DNA of 30,187 bases. Source: Finegoldia magna (GTDB lineage Bacteria; Bacillota; Clostridia; Tissierellales; Peptoniphilaceae). The position numbers were made by a program, and so were the translations under genes. Of this stretch, positions 15,527 through 25,015 are shown one piece after another (positions within the stretch are counted from its first letter, which is position 1; the number at the start of each line of letters is the position of its first letter). Below the pieces are notes generated by a model. That model worked only from the letters and a program-made list of their open reading frames with translations. It was not told where the DNA came from and did not search any database. The stretch lies in NCBI RefSeq assembly GCF_018371055.1, contig NZ_JAGYZD010000001.1, forward strand, positions 1 to 30,187, given 5' to 3'.

Positions 15527-16822
15527 ATGATTCAACCATCTACATTACCGGGAATGATGGAACTTCTTCCTGAAGACCAAATGGTGTTTGATACAATAAA
15601 AAGAAGAATAGAAGATGTTTTTATTAAAAATGCATTTTTTTCAATCGATACACCTGCTATAGAAAAATTAGACGTTTTACTATCTAAAGGTGGAGGAGAA
15701 ACAAGTAAGCAAGTTTATAAAATTGATAGTAGTAAGAAAAATCAAGGATTAAGATTTGACTTAACTGTGCCACTCGCAAAATACGTTTCAATGTACATGC
15801 AAGACTTAGCATTCCCATTTAGAAGATATCAGATAGCTAAGGTGTATAGAGGAGAAAGAAATCAAAAAGGAAGATATAAAGAATTTTATCAATGTGATAT
15901 AGACATCATAGGAAATGAAAAATTGAGCTTATATAATGATGCGGAAATAGTAAAATGTATGTATGAAGCTTTAAAATCAATAGATGTTCCAGACTTTGAA
16001 TTTCAATTTAATAACAGAAAATTATTGAATGGATATTTCTCTGATTTAGGTATTGAGGACTTTGAATCGTGTTTGAGAATAATTGACAAATTAGATAAAA
16101 TAGGAATAGATAATGTAAAAGAAGAATTATCGAAAATTAACTTGGATGATGAAAAAATAGATTCGATTTTAAGTTTCTTACAAATAGATGGAACTAACCA
16201 AGAAATAATCGAAAAACTAGAATCACTGAATATCGATAATGAATTATTTGTTTGTGGGCTTGAAGAATTGAAGTTTGTATATGAAGATATTTTATCTTTG
16301 GGTGTTAGTCCAGATAATATTAAAATAAATTTATCGATAACTAGAGGACTTGATTACTATACAGGTTCAGTATTTGAAACATTTTTTAAGGAATATCGTG
16401 AAATTGGATCTATTTGTTCTGGAGGAAGATATGATAGTCTAGCGAATAATTTTACTAGAAGCAAGTTGCCTGGAGTAGGAATGAGTATCGGCTTAACTAG
16501 ATTATTCTATCAACTTCAAGAATTAAATTTGGTTAAAGGACAACAAACTAACTTTGATTGCATTATTATTCCTATGAAAGGTTATGAAAAAAATGCAGTG
16601 AAGTTGATGAAAGATTTGAGAAGTTCTTCTGTAAGATGTATGAGTTATCTTGAAGATGATAAATTAAAAAAGAAATTTAATTATGCTGACAAATTATCCG
16701 TAAAATATGTTATAATAATAGGACAAGATGAAGTTGAGCGAAATAAATTCACTTTACGAAATATGGAAAATGGTAATCAAGAATTATTAGAACTTAACCA
16801 AATTTTTGAAAAGTTAAAATAA
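15527..16822 (+). CDS. hisS: Histidine--tRNA ligase
   Basis: Class II aminoacyl-tRNA synthetase charging tRNA-His, a cytoplasmic homodimer. 431 residues. Motif 2 is in RRYQIAKVYRGERNQKGRYKEF, and the following FYQCDID is HisS-specific. The histidine-binding segment TRGLDYYTGSVFE and SGGRYDSL follow, then motif 3 (GVGMSIGLTRL). The C-terminal anticodon-binding domain (about 340-431) is complete. AGGAGG overlaps the upstream gene's stop. The T-box leader of thrS begins directly after its stop codon, with no terminator of its own. Confidence 0.96.
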   Translation: MIQPSTLPGMMELLPEDQMVFDTIKRRIEDVFIKNAFFSIDTPAIEKLDVLLSKGGGETSKQVYKIDSSKKNQGLRFDLTVPLAKYVSMYMQDLAFPFRRYQIAKVYRGERNQKGRYKEFYQCDIDIIGNEKLSLYNDAEIVKCMYEALKSIDVPDFEFQFNNRKLLNGYFSDLGIEDFESCLRIIDKLDKIGIDNVKEELSKINLDDEKIDSILSFLQIDGTNQEIIEKLESLNIDNELFVCGLEELKFVYEDILSLGVSPDNIKINLSITRGLDYYTGSVFETFFKEYREIGSICSGGRYDSLANNFTRSKLPGVGMSIGLTRLFYQLQELNLVKGQQTNFDCIIIPMKGYEKNAVKLMKDLRSSSVRCMSYLEDDKLKKKFNYADKLSVKYVIIIGQDEVERNKFTLRNMENGNQELLELNQIFEKLK

Positions 16823-16823
16823 A

Positions 16824-16998
16824 GGCGATGAAAAATCCCAGTAAGCATATAAGAACTTTCAGAGAGAGTAAAACTTAGGCTGAAATTTTACTTAAGAGAT
16901 CAGTATGCTGAATACTAATTTGGAGCCTATTGTCAAATGAGAAAAAATTAGGGTGGAACCACGAGACACTTGTCCCTATCGGGATGAGGGTCTCTTTT
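16824..16998 (+). ncRNA. T-box riboswitch controlling thrS
   Basis: This leader senses uncharged tRNA and switches between terminator and antiterminator. The T-box AGGGTGGAACCACG is at 16950-16963. The variable base after UGG is A, which would pair with a tRNA whose discriminator is U, as in many Firmicute tRNA-Thr. Stem I: GGC (16824-16826) pairs with GCC (16925-16927), with a K-turn-like GATGA/GGAG. AGCATA (16844-16849) pairs with TATGCT (16904-16909), closing the specifier loop. That loop has AGTA on the left and GAATACTA (16910-16917) on the right, with ACT (Thr) at 16914-16916. The terminator stem 16963-16976 with 16981-16994 is followed by a T-run. The gene 21 bases downstream is thrS. 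Confidence 0.92.
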
Positions 16999-17000
16999 TT
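16963..17000 (+). terminator. T-box attenuator terminator
   Basis: The GAGAC...GTCTC stem with inner TCCC/GGGA (loop TATC) runs into TTTTTT. Its left arm begins at the last base of the T-box sequence, so antiterminator formation excludes it. Confidence 0.88.
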
Positions 17001-17014
17001 ATTAGGAGGTATTT

Positions 17015-18919
17015 ATGTTTGAAGTAAAATTAAAAGATGGATCCGTAAAAGAATTTGATGAAGAAATTAGTTTATTAGATGTTTGCAAATCAATTTCTGA
17101 AGGATTAGCAAGAGACTGTGTCGGAGCAGTTGTAGATGGTAAAATAATGGGATTAATGGAAACTATTGATTCTGACTGTGAAGTTCAATTCGTAAAATTT
17201 GATGATGAAGAAGGAAAGCAAGTTTTCTGGCATACTTCATCTCACTTAATGGCTTATGCTATTCAAAGATTGTATCCAAATACAAAATTTGCAATTGGAC
17301 CATCAATTGATTCTGGATTCTATTATGATTTAGATACAGATCACAAGTTTGTACCTGAGGATTTAGAAAAAATTGAAGCCGAAATGAAAAAAATAGTTAA
17401 GGAAAATCCTAAATTAGTAAGAGTTGAGATCTCAAGAGAAGAAGCTTTGGAAAGATTTAAGAAAGAAGGTCAAGATTATAAAGTTGACTTAATAGAAAAT
17501 CTTGATGAAGATGCTACAATTACATTGTATGAAATGGGAGACTTCGTTGATTTGTGTAGAGGACCTCATTTATTAGAAGTGAAAAATATTAAAGCATTCA
17601 AGTTATTATCAATTGCCGGTGCATACTGGAGAGGTGATGAAAATAACAAGATGCTTCAAAGAATTTACGGAATTTCATTCCCTAAGAAAAAATTATTAGA
17701 CGAATATTTAGAAAGAATGGAAGAAGCTAAGAAAAGAGATCACAGAAAAATTGGTAAAGAAATGGGGCTATTCTCAATTCAAGAAGAAGGACCGGGTTTC
17801 CCATTTTTCCATCCAAATGGAATGGTTGTGTTAAATGAACTAGAAAAATTCTTGAAGGAACAACTTTTAGATAGAGGATATGGACAAATCAAAACTCCAT
17901 TGATTTTGAACGAAGATTTATGGCATCAATCAGGTCACTGGGATCACTACAAAGAAAATATGTATTTCACTCAAATAGATGGTGATGATTATGCAATAAA
18001 GCCAATGAACTGTCCAGGATCAATTTTAGTTTACAAAGATGAATTGCACAGCTACAGAGAACTTCCAATTAAAGTTGCAGAACTTGGTCAAGTTCACCGT
18101 CATGAATTATCAGGGGCATTGCATGGCTTATTCAGAGTTAGAACTTTCGTACAAGATGATGCACATGTATTCTGTTTACCTGAACAAATAGAAGAAGAAG
18201 TAACTAAGATTATAGATTTCTGTGATTATATTTATTCTAAGTTTGGTTTTAAATATGAAGTTGAATTGTCAACTCGTCCAGAAGATTCAATGGGATCAGA
18301 TGAAGATTGGGATTTAGCAATTAATTCACTTAAGAGTGCATTGGAACATAAAGGTCTTGAATATAAAATTAATGAAGGTGACGGTGCTTTCTACGGGCCT
18401 AAAATAGATTTCCATTTGGAAGATGCAATTGGTAGAACTTGGCAATGTGGAACTATTCAATTGGATTTCCAAATGCCAGAAAGATTCGATATGACTTATA
18501 TCGCAAGTGATGGATCTAAAAAACGTCCAGCAATGATTCATAGAGCAATTTTAGGTAGTGAAGAGAGATTTATGGGAATACTAATAGAACACTATGCTGG
18601 AAAATTCCCATTATGGTTATCACCAGTTCAAGTAGAAATTCTTCCTATTAGCGATAAATTCAATGATTATGCGTATGAATTACAACAAAAAATGAAAGCA
18701 CGTGGATTGAGAGTGAAAGTCGATGATAGAAGTGAAAAAATCGGTCTTAAGATCAGGGAATCTCAATTGAAGAAAGTGAACTATTCATTAATAATTGGAC
18801 AAAATGAAATTGATAACAATGAGGTATCAGTAAGAAAAAGAGATCTTGGAGATGTAGGATCTAAGAATACTGATGAATTTATTGATGAATTAGTAGATGA
18901 ATATCAAAATAGAAAATAA
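17015..18919 (+). CDS. thrS: Threonine--tRNA ligase
   Basis: Class II synthetase of 634 residues with complete domains. An N-terminal TGS domain (about 1-60) is followed by the editing domain with HTSSH (near residue 75) and later DLCRGPHL with its zinc-type Cys/His. The catalytic core has motif 2 around the FRVRTFVQDDAH stretch, motif 3 (RPAMIHRAILGSEERF), and the YGPKIDF and PMNCPG segments. A C-terminal anticodon-binding domain ends the protein. AGGAGG lies 5 bases before the ATG, so the start is secure. Expression is governed by the T-box just upstream and ended by the hairpin at 18949-18983. Confidence 0.97.
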   Translation: MFEVKLKDGSVKEFDEEISLLDVCKSISEGLARDCVGAVVDGKIMGLMETIDSDCEVQFVKFDDEEGKQVFWHTSSHLMAYAIQRLYPNTKFAIGPSIDSGFYYDLDTDHKFVPEDLEKIEAEMKKIVKENPKLVRVEISREEALERFKKEGQDYKVDLIENLDEDATITLYEMGDFVDLCRGPHLLEVKNIKAFKLLSIAGAYWRGDENNKMLQRIYGISFPKKKLLDEYLERMEEAKKRDHRKIGKEMGLFSIQEEGPGFPFFHPNGMVVLNELEKFLKEQLLDRGYGQIKTPLILNEDLWHQSGHWDHYKENMYFTQIDGDDYAIKPMNCPGSILVYKDELHSYRELPIKVAELGQVHRHELSGALHGLFRVRTFVQDDAHVFCLPEQIEEEVTKIIDFCDYIYSKFGFKYEVELSTRPEDSMGSDEDWDLAINSLKSALEHKGLEYKINEGDGAFYGPKIDFHLEDAIGRTWQCGTIQLDFQMPERFDMTYIASDGSKKRPAMIHRAILGSEERFMGILIEHYAGKFPLWLSPVQVEILPISDKFNDYAYELQQKMKARGLRVKVDDRSEKIGLKIRESQLKKVNYSLIIGQNEIDNNEVSVRKRDLGDVGSKNTDEFIDELVDEYQNRK

Positions 18920-18948
18920 TTCTATAAAGAAAGCTTATTTTACAATAT

Positions 18949-18983
18949 AAAAATTTGCTCTGAATTTTTCAGAGCAAATTTTT
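18949..18983 (+). terminator. Terminator after thrS
   Basis: A perfect 15-bp stem (18949-18963 with 18969-18983, 5-base loop) ends in a T-run within the right arm. Only 16 bases separate it from the ABC gene. No convincing promoter lies between, so that operon may depend on read-through or on a weak TACAAT-type element at 18941. Confidence 0.82.
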
Positions 18984-18999
18984 AATAGAAGGAGGTAAA

Positions 19000-20727
19000 A
19001 TGTACAAGAAATTTTATTGGTTTCTAAAATATTACAAAAACAAATTAATTCTTGCTATTACATTTCTTTTATTAAGTGACCTGGTCGGATTAATTCCTCC
19101 ATATATTACAGGGAAATTAACCGATAGAGTATTAAACAATTCTATTGAATTAAAACCTTTTTTAATTATACTTTTAATTGATGTTTTAGTAATAGGAATT
19201 AAATATTTTTTTGCAATGGGATGGTGTTACTACACATTCAGAGCATCAAATGAAATAGACTATGTAACTAGAAATAGACTTATGGATAAATACTTAAACG
19301 AATCCATGAAATATTTTCAAACTTTCAAAACGGGAGAACTTATGAACAGAGCTACTGGAGATGTCAATAGTTTAAGCGATTTGATGGGATTTGGAACTCT
19401 TACATTTTTCGATTCTACAGTATTTCCTTTGTTTATAATAATTATAATGATGGTTGTCGTTGACGTTCGTTTAACACTTGTTTCTATAATACCTCTTCCT
19501 ATATTGGCATTTTTGTGTTTAAAAATTGGTAAGAAAATCCATGAAAAATACTCAATAGTGCAATCTACATTTGATAAGCTAAACAATAGTGTATTAGAAG
19601 ATGTTGAAGGTATTAGAATTATAAGAGTTTTTGGGATAAAAGATGCTAGATATTTTTCGTTTCAAAATCGATCTAAAATGTTGGTTCAAAAAAACATGGA
19701 TGTTGTAAAATACAGAGCAATGATGGCTCCTTTTCAAAGAATAATCCCATCAATAACATTTGTTATAGCAATCGGATATGGAACATTTTTAATAAGTAAG
19801 AATCAAATATCTGTTGGTCAATTGGTATCTTTTACTTATTATTTAAATATGTTAATTTGGCCAATGTATGCATTAGGAAACTTCATAAATGTATATCAAC
19901 AAGCCGATGCATCTATGGATAGAATTGATAATATACTTGATTATGAAGATGACTTAGATTTAAACGAAGATTACATGGAAATTGATGATATAGAAAGTAT
20001 TAAGTTTGAAAATTATAGTTTCAAATATCCTTACTCCAAAGAATTCGCACTTAAAGATATTTCTTTTGAATTCAAGAAGAACATGAGGGTGGCTATTGTT
20101 GGAAAGACAGGGTCAGGAAAGTCAACTATTCTTAAACAATTATTATTCTTATATCCAAGGCAAGATGAATTTGAAATCAACGGTAAATACACGAATTTAT
20201 TAAATTTAAAATCAGCAAGAGATAATATGGCGTATGTGTCTCAAAAAAGTATGATTTTTTCGGATACAATAAAAAATAATATAAAACTTTCCAAGATAGA
20301 AGCCACAGATGAAGAAGTGATTAAAGTATCTAAAAGCGCGGATATTTATAAGGATATAGTCAATTTTCCTGATGAATTTGACACTTTGTGTGGTGAAAAC
20401 GGACTGTCGTTATCTGGAGGTCAAAAACAAAGAATTTCATTAGCAAGAGCTTTATTAAAAGACTCAAACTTGGTCGTATTAGACGACTGCTTAAGCGCAT
20501 TGGATACTCAAACTGAGAAAAATATTTTAAGAGAGTTAAGAAAACTGAAAAAAACAGTAATCTTATCGACTCATAGATTAAATCAGATTGACGATTTTGA
20601 TTTAATAATAGTAATGAAAGATGGTCAAATAAGTGAGATGGGTACTCATTCGGAATTAATGGAAAACAAACAATGGTATTACAATCAATATAATATCCAA
20701 TTAGTAAGGGGCAGATATGAAGAGTAA
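19000..20727 (+). CDS. ABC exporter half-transporter with degenerate Walker B
   Basis: 575 residues: six-helix exporter membrane domain (about 1-310) fused to an ATPase domain. Walker A GKTGSGKS is at 368-375, the signature LSGGQ at 471-475, and THRL holds the switch His. The Walker B is VVLDD (Asp495, Asp496): the catalytic Glu is replaced by Asp. It should pair with the next gene, which has a proper Glu but a non-canonical signature. Such asymmetric heterodimers (BmrCD-, TM287/288-type) export drugs, peptides or lipids; the substrate here is unknown. AAGGAGG lies 5 bases before the ATG. It overlaps the next gene by 11 bases. Confidence 0.93.
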   Translation: MYKKFYWFLKYYKNKLILAITFLLLSDLVGLIPPYITGKLTDRVLNNSIELKPFLIILLIDVLVIGIKYFFAMGWCYYTFRASNEIDYVTRNRLMDKYLNESMKYFQTFKTGELMNRATGDVNSLSDLMGFGTLTFFDSTVFPLFIIIIMMVVVDVRLTLVSIIPLPILAFLCLKIGKKIHEKYSIVQSTFDKLNNSVLEDVEGIRIIRVFGIKDARYFSFQNRSKMLVQKNMDVVKYRAMMAPFQRIIPSITFVIAIGYGTFLISKNQISVGQLVSFTYYLNMLIWPMYALGNFINVYQQADASMDRIDNILDYEDDLDLNEDYMEIDDIESIKFENYSFKYPYSKEFALKDISFEFKKNMRVAIVGKTGSGKSTILKQLLFLYPRQDEFEINGKYTNLLNLKSARDNMAYVSQKSMIFSDTIKNNIKLSKIEATDEEVIKVSKSADIYKDIVNFPDEFDTLCGENGLSLSGGQKQRISLARALLKDSNLVVLDDCLSALDTQTEKNILRELRKLKKTVILSTHRLNQIDDFDLIIVMKDGQISEMGTHSELMENKQWYYNQYNIQLVRGRYEE

Positions 20728-22456
20728 ATTAAGAAATAAATTTGTATCAGAAAAACTAAAAATGTATTCCATGAAGCAATCCAAAGAATTGGTGATTGGA
20801 TTTGTCTTTTCCTTATTAAGAACTTCAATGGAAATTTTGGGCCCAATCGTAATAGGATTTGTATTAAATGAGTTTGTAGCTACGAATAATATAGTTGGAA
20901 ATTTTTCATCAATTATTAAATACTTGGCTATTTATTTGGTGATTTACGTTGCGTGTGGAATTTTCAGTAACTTGAGTATGATTTATTTTGAATTGGCAGC
21001 AAATAACGTGACATATTTTGTACAAAATGATATTTATAAACATATCAATGAATTACCTATAGAATACTTTGATAATCTGGCAGCAGGAAGTATCGTATCA
21101 AGGATTACGAATGACACTATGAGATTAAAGATAATGTTTCAACTTATATTGGCAGATATTACAACTGCTGCAATAATGATAATTGCAATATATATTATGA
21201 TGGTTGTAACAAATATTAAAGTGTCTTTGATGCTTTTGATTTTGTTTCCACTTGTTTTCTTTATATTCTATGACTATAGATATAAATCAGCAAAACATAA
21301 CAAAAGAATCAGACACCTGGTTAGTAAAATAAACGCAAATATTAATGAAAATATTAATAATATGGAAATAATTCAAGCTTTAAATGTCAAGCAAACTATA
21401 AAAGATAAGTTCGATAAAATTAACAAAGATATTTTTGGAAATAATTTAGCTCTTACTAAATTAAGAAGCTATGGAGGATACAGGGCTATTGATATAATTG
21501 GTTTATTATCAACAGTTATAATTTTATTTTATTTTGGATATGGTCAGATAACCAAAAGCTATCCAGTTACAGTTGGTGGGCTTTATATAATTATCGACTA
21601 TACTTCAAAGATTTTTTCGAATGTTAGTGTAATTGTTACAAGATTTGGAGATATGGAACAAGCTTATGCATCTGCAAGTCACATATTTGACATAATGAAA
21701 TTAGATACAATTGAAAAGTCAGATGGTGTGATAGAAGATCTAAAGGGAGATATTGAATTTAAAAATGTTTATTTTGCTTATGATAAAAATGATGTATTAA
21801 AGGATGTTTCATTTAAAATACCAAAATCAACTAGTGCAGCTTTTGTAGGAACTACAGGTAGCGGAAAATCCACAATACTGAATTTAATATTGAAGTTTTA
21901 CGATGTGAAAACTGGTGAAATTTTAATTGATGGAGTAAACATCAATGATTTAAATGAAGATATATTGAGGGAAAATTTTGCTGTTGTATTACAAGATCCT
22001 TTTCTTTTTGAAACTACATTAAAAGAAAATATTACTCTTGATAAGGATTATACTGATGAAGAAGTAATTACTGCTTTGGAAGAGTTAGGATGTTATACTT
22101 TGCTAAAAAAAGGTTTAAACGAACCTATAAAAGAAAAAGGATCCAATCTTTCGCAAGGAGAAAGACAATTGATTTCTTTTGCCAGAGCGTATATTAGAAA
22201 TCCTAGAATATTAATTCTAGATGAAGCTACATCAAATATTGATACTGAAACAGAGCAAATTATTCAACAACCATTAGAAAAACTAAAATATTCTAGAACT
22301 ACATTGATAGTAGCTCACAGATTATCTACAATTAGAAATGTAGACAAGATTTTTGCACTATCTAATGGTAAAATAATAGAAAGTGGAACTCATAATGAGC
22401 TATTGCTAAAAGATGGTTTCTACAAACAAATTTACGATGAGCAGTCATCCACTTAA
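20717..22456 (+). CDS. ABC exporter half-transporter with catalytic Walker B
   Basis: 579 residues: six-helix membrane domain (about 15-320) and an ATPase domain. Walker A GTTGSGKS starts at 378. The signature is LSQGE at 478-482 instead of LSGGQ. Walker B ends ILDE with Asp502 and catalytic Glu503, and the switch is AHRL. With the upstream partner it would form one active site (Walker A/B of this protein with LSGGQ of the partner) and one degenerate site. Translational coupling is indicated by the 11-base overlap. The next gene (mprF-like) starts 11 bases after the stop, so all three are one operon. Confidence 0.93.
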   Translation: MKSKLRNKFVSEKLKMYSMKQSKELVIGFVFSLLRTSMEILGPIVIGFVLNEFVATNNIVGNFSSIIKYLAIYLVIYVACGIFSNLSMIYFELAANNVTYFVQNDIYKHINELPIEYFDNLAAGSIVSRITNDTMRLKIMFQLILADITTAAIMIIAIYIMMVVTNIKVSLMLLILFPLVFFIFYDYRYKSAKHNKRIRHLVSKINANINENINNMEIIQALNVKQTIKDKFDKINKDIFGNNLALTKLRSYGGYRAIDIIGLLSTVIILFYFGYGQITKSYPVTVGGLYIIIDYTSKIFSNVSVIVTRFGDMEQAYASASHIFDIMKLDTIEKSDGVIEDLKGDIEFKNVYFAYDKNDVLKDVSFKIPKSTSAAFVGTTGSGKSTILNLILKFYDVKTGEILIDGVNINDLNEDILRENFAVVLQDPFLFETTLKENITLDKDYTDEEVITALEELGCYTLLKKGLNEPIKEKGSNLSQGERQLISFARAYIRNPRILILDEATSNIDTETEQIIQQPLEKLKYSRTTLIVAHRLSTIRNVDKIFALSNGKIIESGTHNELLLKDGFYKQIYDEQSST

Positions 22457-22466
22457 AGGGGGATTA

Positions 22467-24869
22467 ATGGACAAAAAACTAAAATATATTAGGACAACAT
22501 ACACTATAATATTCACAATTATTGTCTTATATATTGTAAGGAACAATTTTATATCACCTAATCACATTTTTAAATATAAGATTTTTTTGAGTATTGGTCA
22601 AAAATCACAAATTGTATTATTTGGGCTTTTAGTATTTCTTATTTCATCAATTTCCTATTTTTTATATAATAAAAATTTTAAATTCAAGGATATAAAAAAG
22701 TATTGGGTTCTAGAATCATTAAGAAAATTTGTATGGATAAAGGGAATTGAATCAGTATTTATCGGTGAAGATGAGTATAAGGATCAGAACTTAAACAAAA
22801 ATATTTCTAATTTTATTGCTTTATCTTTAATTAGTATATTCACGATATTTTTAATGAAACCAGAATGGACACTATTTTTGATTTATTTAGTAATATTGGT
22901 TATTGGTATTTGTGTTATTTATTTTAAAAACAAATGTCCATATTATTTAGATTTTGTTGTGAAAGATAATATAACAGTGAAAAGAAAAATTTTATCAGTA
23001 GCTTATGAAACTGTTGTTACAGTATGTAATATATTATTTTTCGTTTTTGTGATAAAACAATTTACTAATGTAAATATTTCAAGTTTGGTGCTTATTTATT
23101 GTGTTTCTAATGTTTTTGGGCAAGTTAGCTTGATGCAAGATGGATTCGTTGTATCAGATTTAATAGAAATACACTTTTTATGCAAATTGATTGAACCTAG
23201 AGCAGCGATAATTGCTTTCCTTATATACAGAATTGTAAGTAGTGTTATTCCATGGATAATTTCTTTAATTATGATATTAAGAAAAATTTATGATAATTAC
23301 AATACTGATCACTATAAGAAACAATTTGCCTTTAATATTCTATCGATTTTTACTCTGATTGTTGGATTGATTTTATGTTTAAGCGTTGCTACTCCATCAA
23401 TGTTATTAAGAATAAAATTTTTAAGGAGATTTGTTAAGAAAGATGTAGTGATTTTGGCTAGATTTATAACTCTTACATCAGGTGGGTTACTAATACTTCT
23501 TTCACAAGGAATAAAAAAATCGGTTAAAAAATCTTTTTATATAGCAGAAGCAGTATTAATTGTTTCAGTATTTTCAACATTATTAAAAGGATTAGACATT
23601 GAAGAATCGATTATTACCTTAGTATTGGGAATTGTAATGTATATTATGAAAGATGGCTTTACAGAACAAGCTATCAAAATCAAGCCAAAATATTTTATAA
23701 ATACTATAGGTAAATTATCAGTTGTCACAGTATTATTTATATTTATTAGCAATACTGTTCATAAGGTAAATTTTCTGACATCACATCGAAAGTATTCTCT
23801 AAATTATTTGGTTGAAAACAAGAGATTTATACTTCTATATGTTTTATTCGTTTTGATATTATCTTATCTTGCTCAATATACAAGAACTAAGAAGATCACA
23901 TTTACAAAATTAACAGATGAGGATTTTGATAGAATTGAAAAATTCTTGGAAGAATTTGGTGGAAATGAGTTTAGTCATTTAGTTTATTTGAATGATAAAA
24001 ATGTGTATTTTGACAAGACAAATACTGTAATGATAATGTATCGCCCGGTAAAAAACAGCGTTATCGTATTAGGCGATCCTATAGGTAAGAAAGAAAATTT
24101 CGTTGAAGCAATTGATGATTTTATAGTTTATTGCAATGAATATCACATGAATGTTTGTTTTTATGAAATAAATGGAGAAAATCTAGAATTATACTGTGAT
24201 CAAGGTTTTAGATTCGTTAAAGTTGGACAAGACGCAACTGTAGACTTAACTCAATTTTCTTTAGTGGGAAAGAAAAATAGAACTTGGCGACATGTTCTTA
24301 ATAACTTCGATAAAGGAAATTATGAATTCAAAGTTGAAGATCCAACCGATAACCTATTAACTCAAATGAAAATTATTTCAGATAAATGGCTAGGAAATAA
24401 AAATGAAATGGGATTTAGTTTAGGATTTTTTGACGAATATTATCTAAAAAGAACAAAAATTGCGTGTATTTATAAAGGCGATGAATTACTCGCTTTTGCA
24501 AATCTTCAGCCTTTTTATGATGATAAAACACTTTCTATAGATTTAATGAGATATGATAGATCAAATGAAGATGGGTTGATGGATTTTATATTTATTAAGT
24601 TAATTTTATGGGGACAAGAAAATAATTTTGAAAAATTCTACCTAGGCATGGCACCTTTATCTAAAGTTGGAGATAAAATTTATTCAAAGAAGAAGGAAAA
24701 AATTCTAAATATTGTTTACAATACTCAAAATAAGATTTATAATTTTAAAGGTTTAAGAAATTACAAAGATAAATTTAAGCCCAACTGGTCGAATAAATAT
24801 ATAGCATATACTTCAGACTTTAATTTACCATATATTTTAATTAATGTTGTAAATTCAAAGAAAAAATAG
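22467..24869 (+). CDS. mprF: MprF-type phosphatidylglycerol lysyl/aminoacyltransferase
   Basis: 800 residues. The N-terminal two thirds is a flippase-like membrane domain with many helices. The C-terminal domain (about 500-795, DUF2156/MprF synthase) shows VLGDPIGK, VDLTQFSLVGKKNR, ISDKWLGNK, FSLGFFDE, ANLQP, DLMRYD, FYLGMAPLS and YNFKGLRNYKDKF, the typical order. MprF transfers Lys or Ala from tRNA to phosphatidylglycerol and flips the product outward, lowering surface charge and giving resistance to cationic peptides. The amino acid used cannot be told from sequence. An in-frame ATG at 22413 overlaps the previous gene; the AAAGGGGG site at 22456-22462 makes the ATG at 22467 the start. It is last in the ABC operon. 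Confidence 0.92.
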   Translation: MDKKLKYIRTTYTIIFTIIVLYIVRNNFISPNHIFKYKIFLSIGQKSQIVLFGLLVFLISSISYFLYNKNFKFKDIKKYWVLESLRKFVWIKGIESVFIGEDEYKDQNLNKNISNFIALSLISIFTIFLMKPEWTLFLIYLVILVIGICVIYFKNKCPYYLDFVVKDNITVKRKILSVAYETVVTVCNILFFVFVIKQFTNVNISSLVLIYCVSNVFGQVSLMQDGFVVSDLIEIHFLCKLIEPRAAIIAFLIYRIVSSVIPWIISLIMILRKIYDNYNTDHYKKQFAFNILSIFTLIVGLILCLSVATPSMLLRIKFLRRFVKKDVVILARFITLTSGGLLILLSQGIKKSVKKSFYIAEAVLIVSVFSTLLKGLDIEESIITLVLGIVMYIMKDGFTEQAIKIKPKYFINTIGKLSVVTVLFIFISNTVHKVNFLTSHRKYSLNYLVENKRFILLYVLFVLILSYLAQYTRTKKITFTKLTDEDFDRIEKFLEEFGGNEFSHLVYLNDKNVYFDKTNTVMIMYRPVKNSVIVLGDPIGKKENFVEAIDDFIVYCNEYHMNVCFYEINGENLELYCDQGFRFVKVGQDATVDLTQFSLVGKKNRTWRHVLNNFDKGNYEFKVEDPTDNLLTQMKIISDKWLGNKNEMGFSLGFFDEYYLKRTKIACIYKGDELLAFANLQPFYDDKTLSIDLMRYDRSNEDGLMDFIFIKLILWGQENNFEKFYLGMAPLSKVGDKIYSKKKEKILNIVYNTQNKIYNFKGLRNYKDKFKPNWSNKYIAYTSDFNLPYILINVVNSKKK

Positions 24870-24898
24870 TTGACAAAATGTTCAACATAGTATACAAT
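24870..24898 (+). promoter_or_regulatory. Promoter of infC-rpmI-rplT
   Basis: TTGACA (24870-24875), 17 bases, TACAAT (24893-24898). The start would be near 24905, giving a leader of about 124 bases. Confidence 0.75.
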
Positions 24899-24904
24899 AT
24901 TTGT

Positions 24905-25015
24905 TGTTAATAAGTAGAGATATCCGCTCTCACCTTATAATTTCGAATTCATAAGGTTAAAATTTAATTTGATTATTAATTTTTGGCGGGTATTTTTACC
25001 CGCCATTATTTTTTT
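24905..25015 (+). ncRNA. L20-type leader with attenuator ahead of infC
   Basis: In Firmicutes ribosomal protein L20 represses infC-rpmI-rplT through the leader RNA. Here a GAG...CTC stem around GAGATATCCGCTCTC, then ACCTTAT/ATAAGGT (24932-24938 with 24951-24957), precede a terminator. That terminator is GGCGGGTA-TTTT-TACCCGCC (24985-25004) followed by ATTATTTTTTT. It has the order of an L20 leader. The match to the named Rfam family is from memory of the layout, so moderate; the attenuator itself is clear. Confidence 0.72.
24985..25015 (+). terminator. Attenuator terminator ahead of infC
   Basis: A GC-rich 8-bp stem in an AT-rich background with a TTTT loop and a following T-run. It lies directly before the GGAGGTG site of infC. 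Confidence 0.88.

Noticed and set aside
22413..22466. Earlier ATG for the MprF protein
   Set aside because: It lies in the ABC gene with no ribosome site; AAAGGGGG points to the ATG at 22467.
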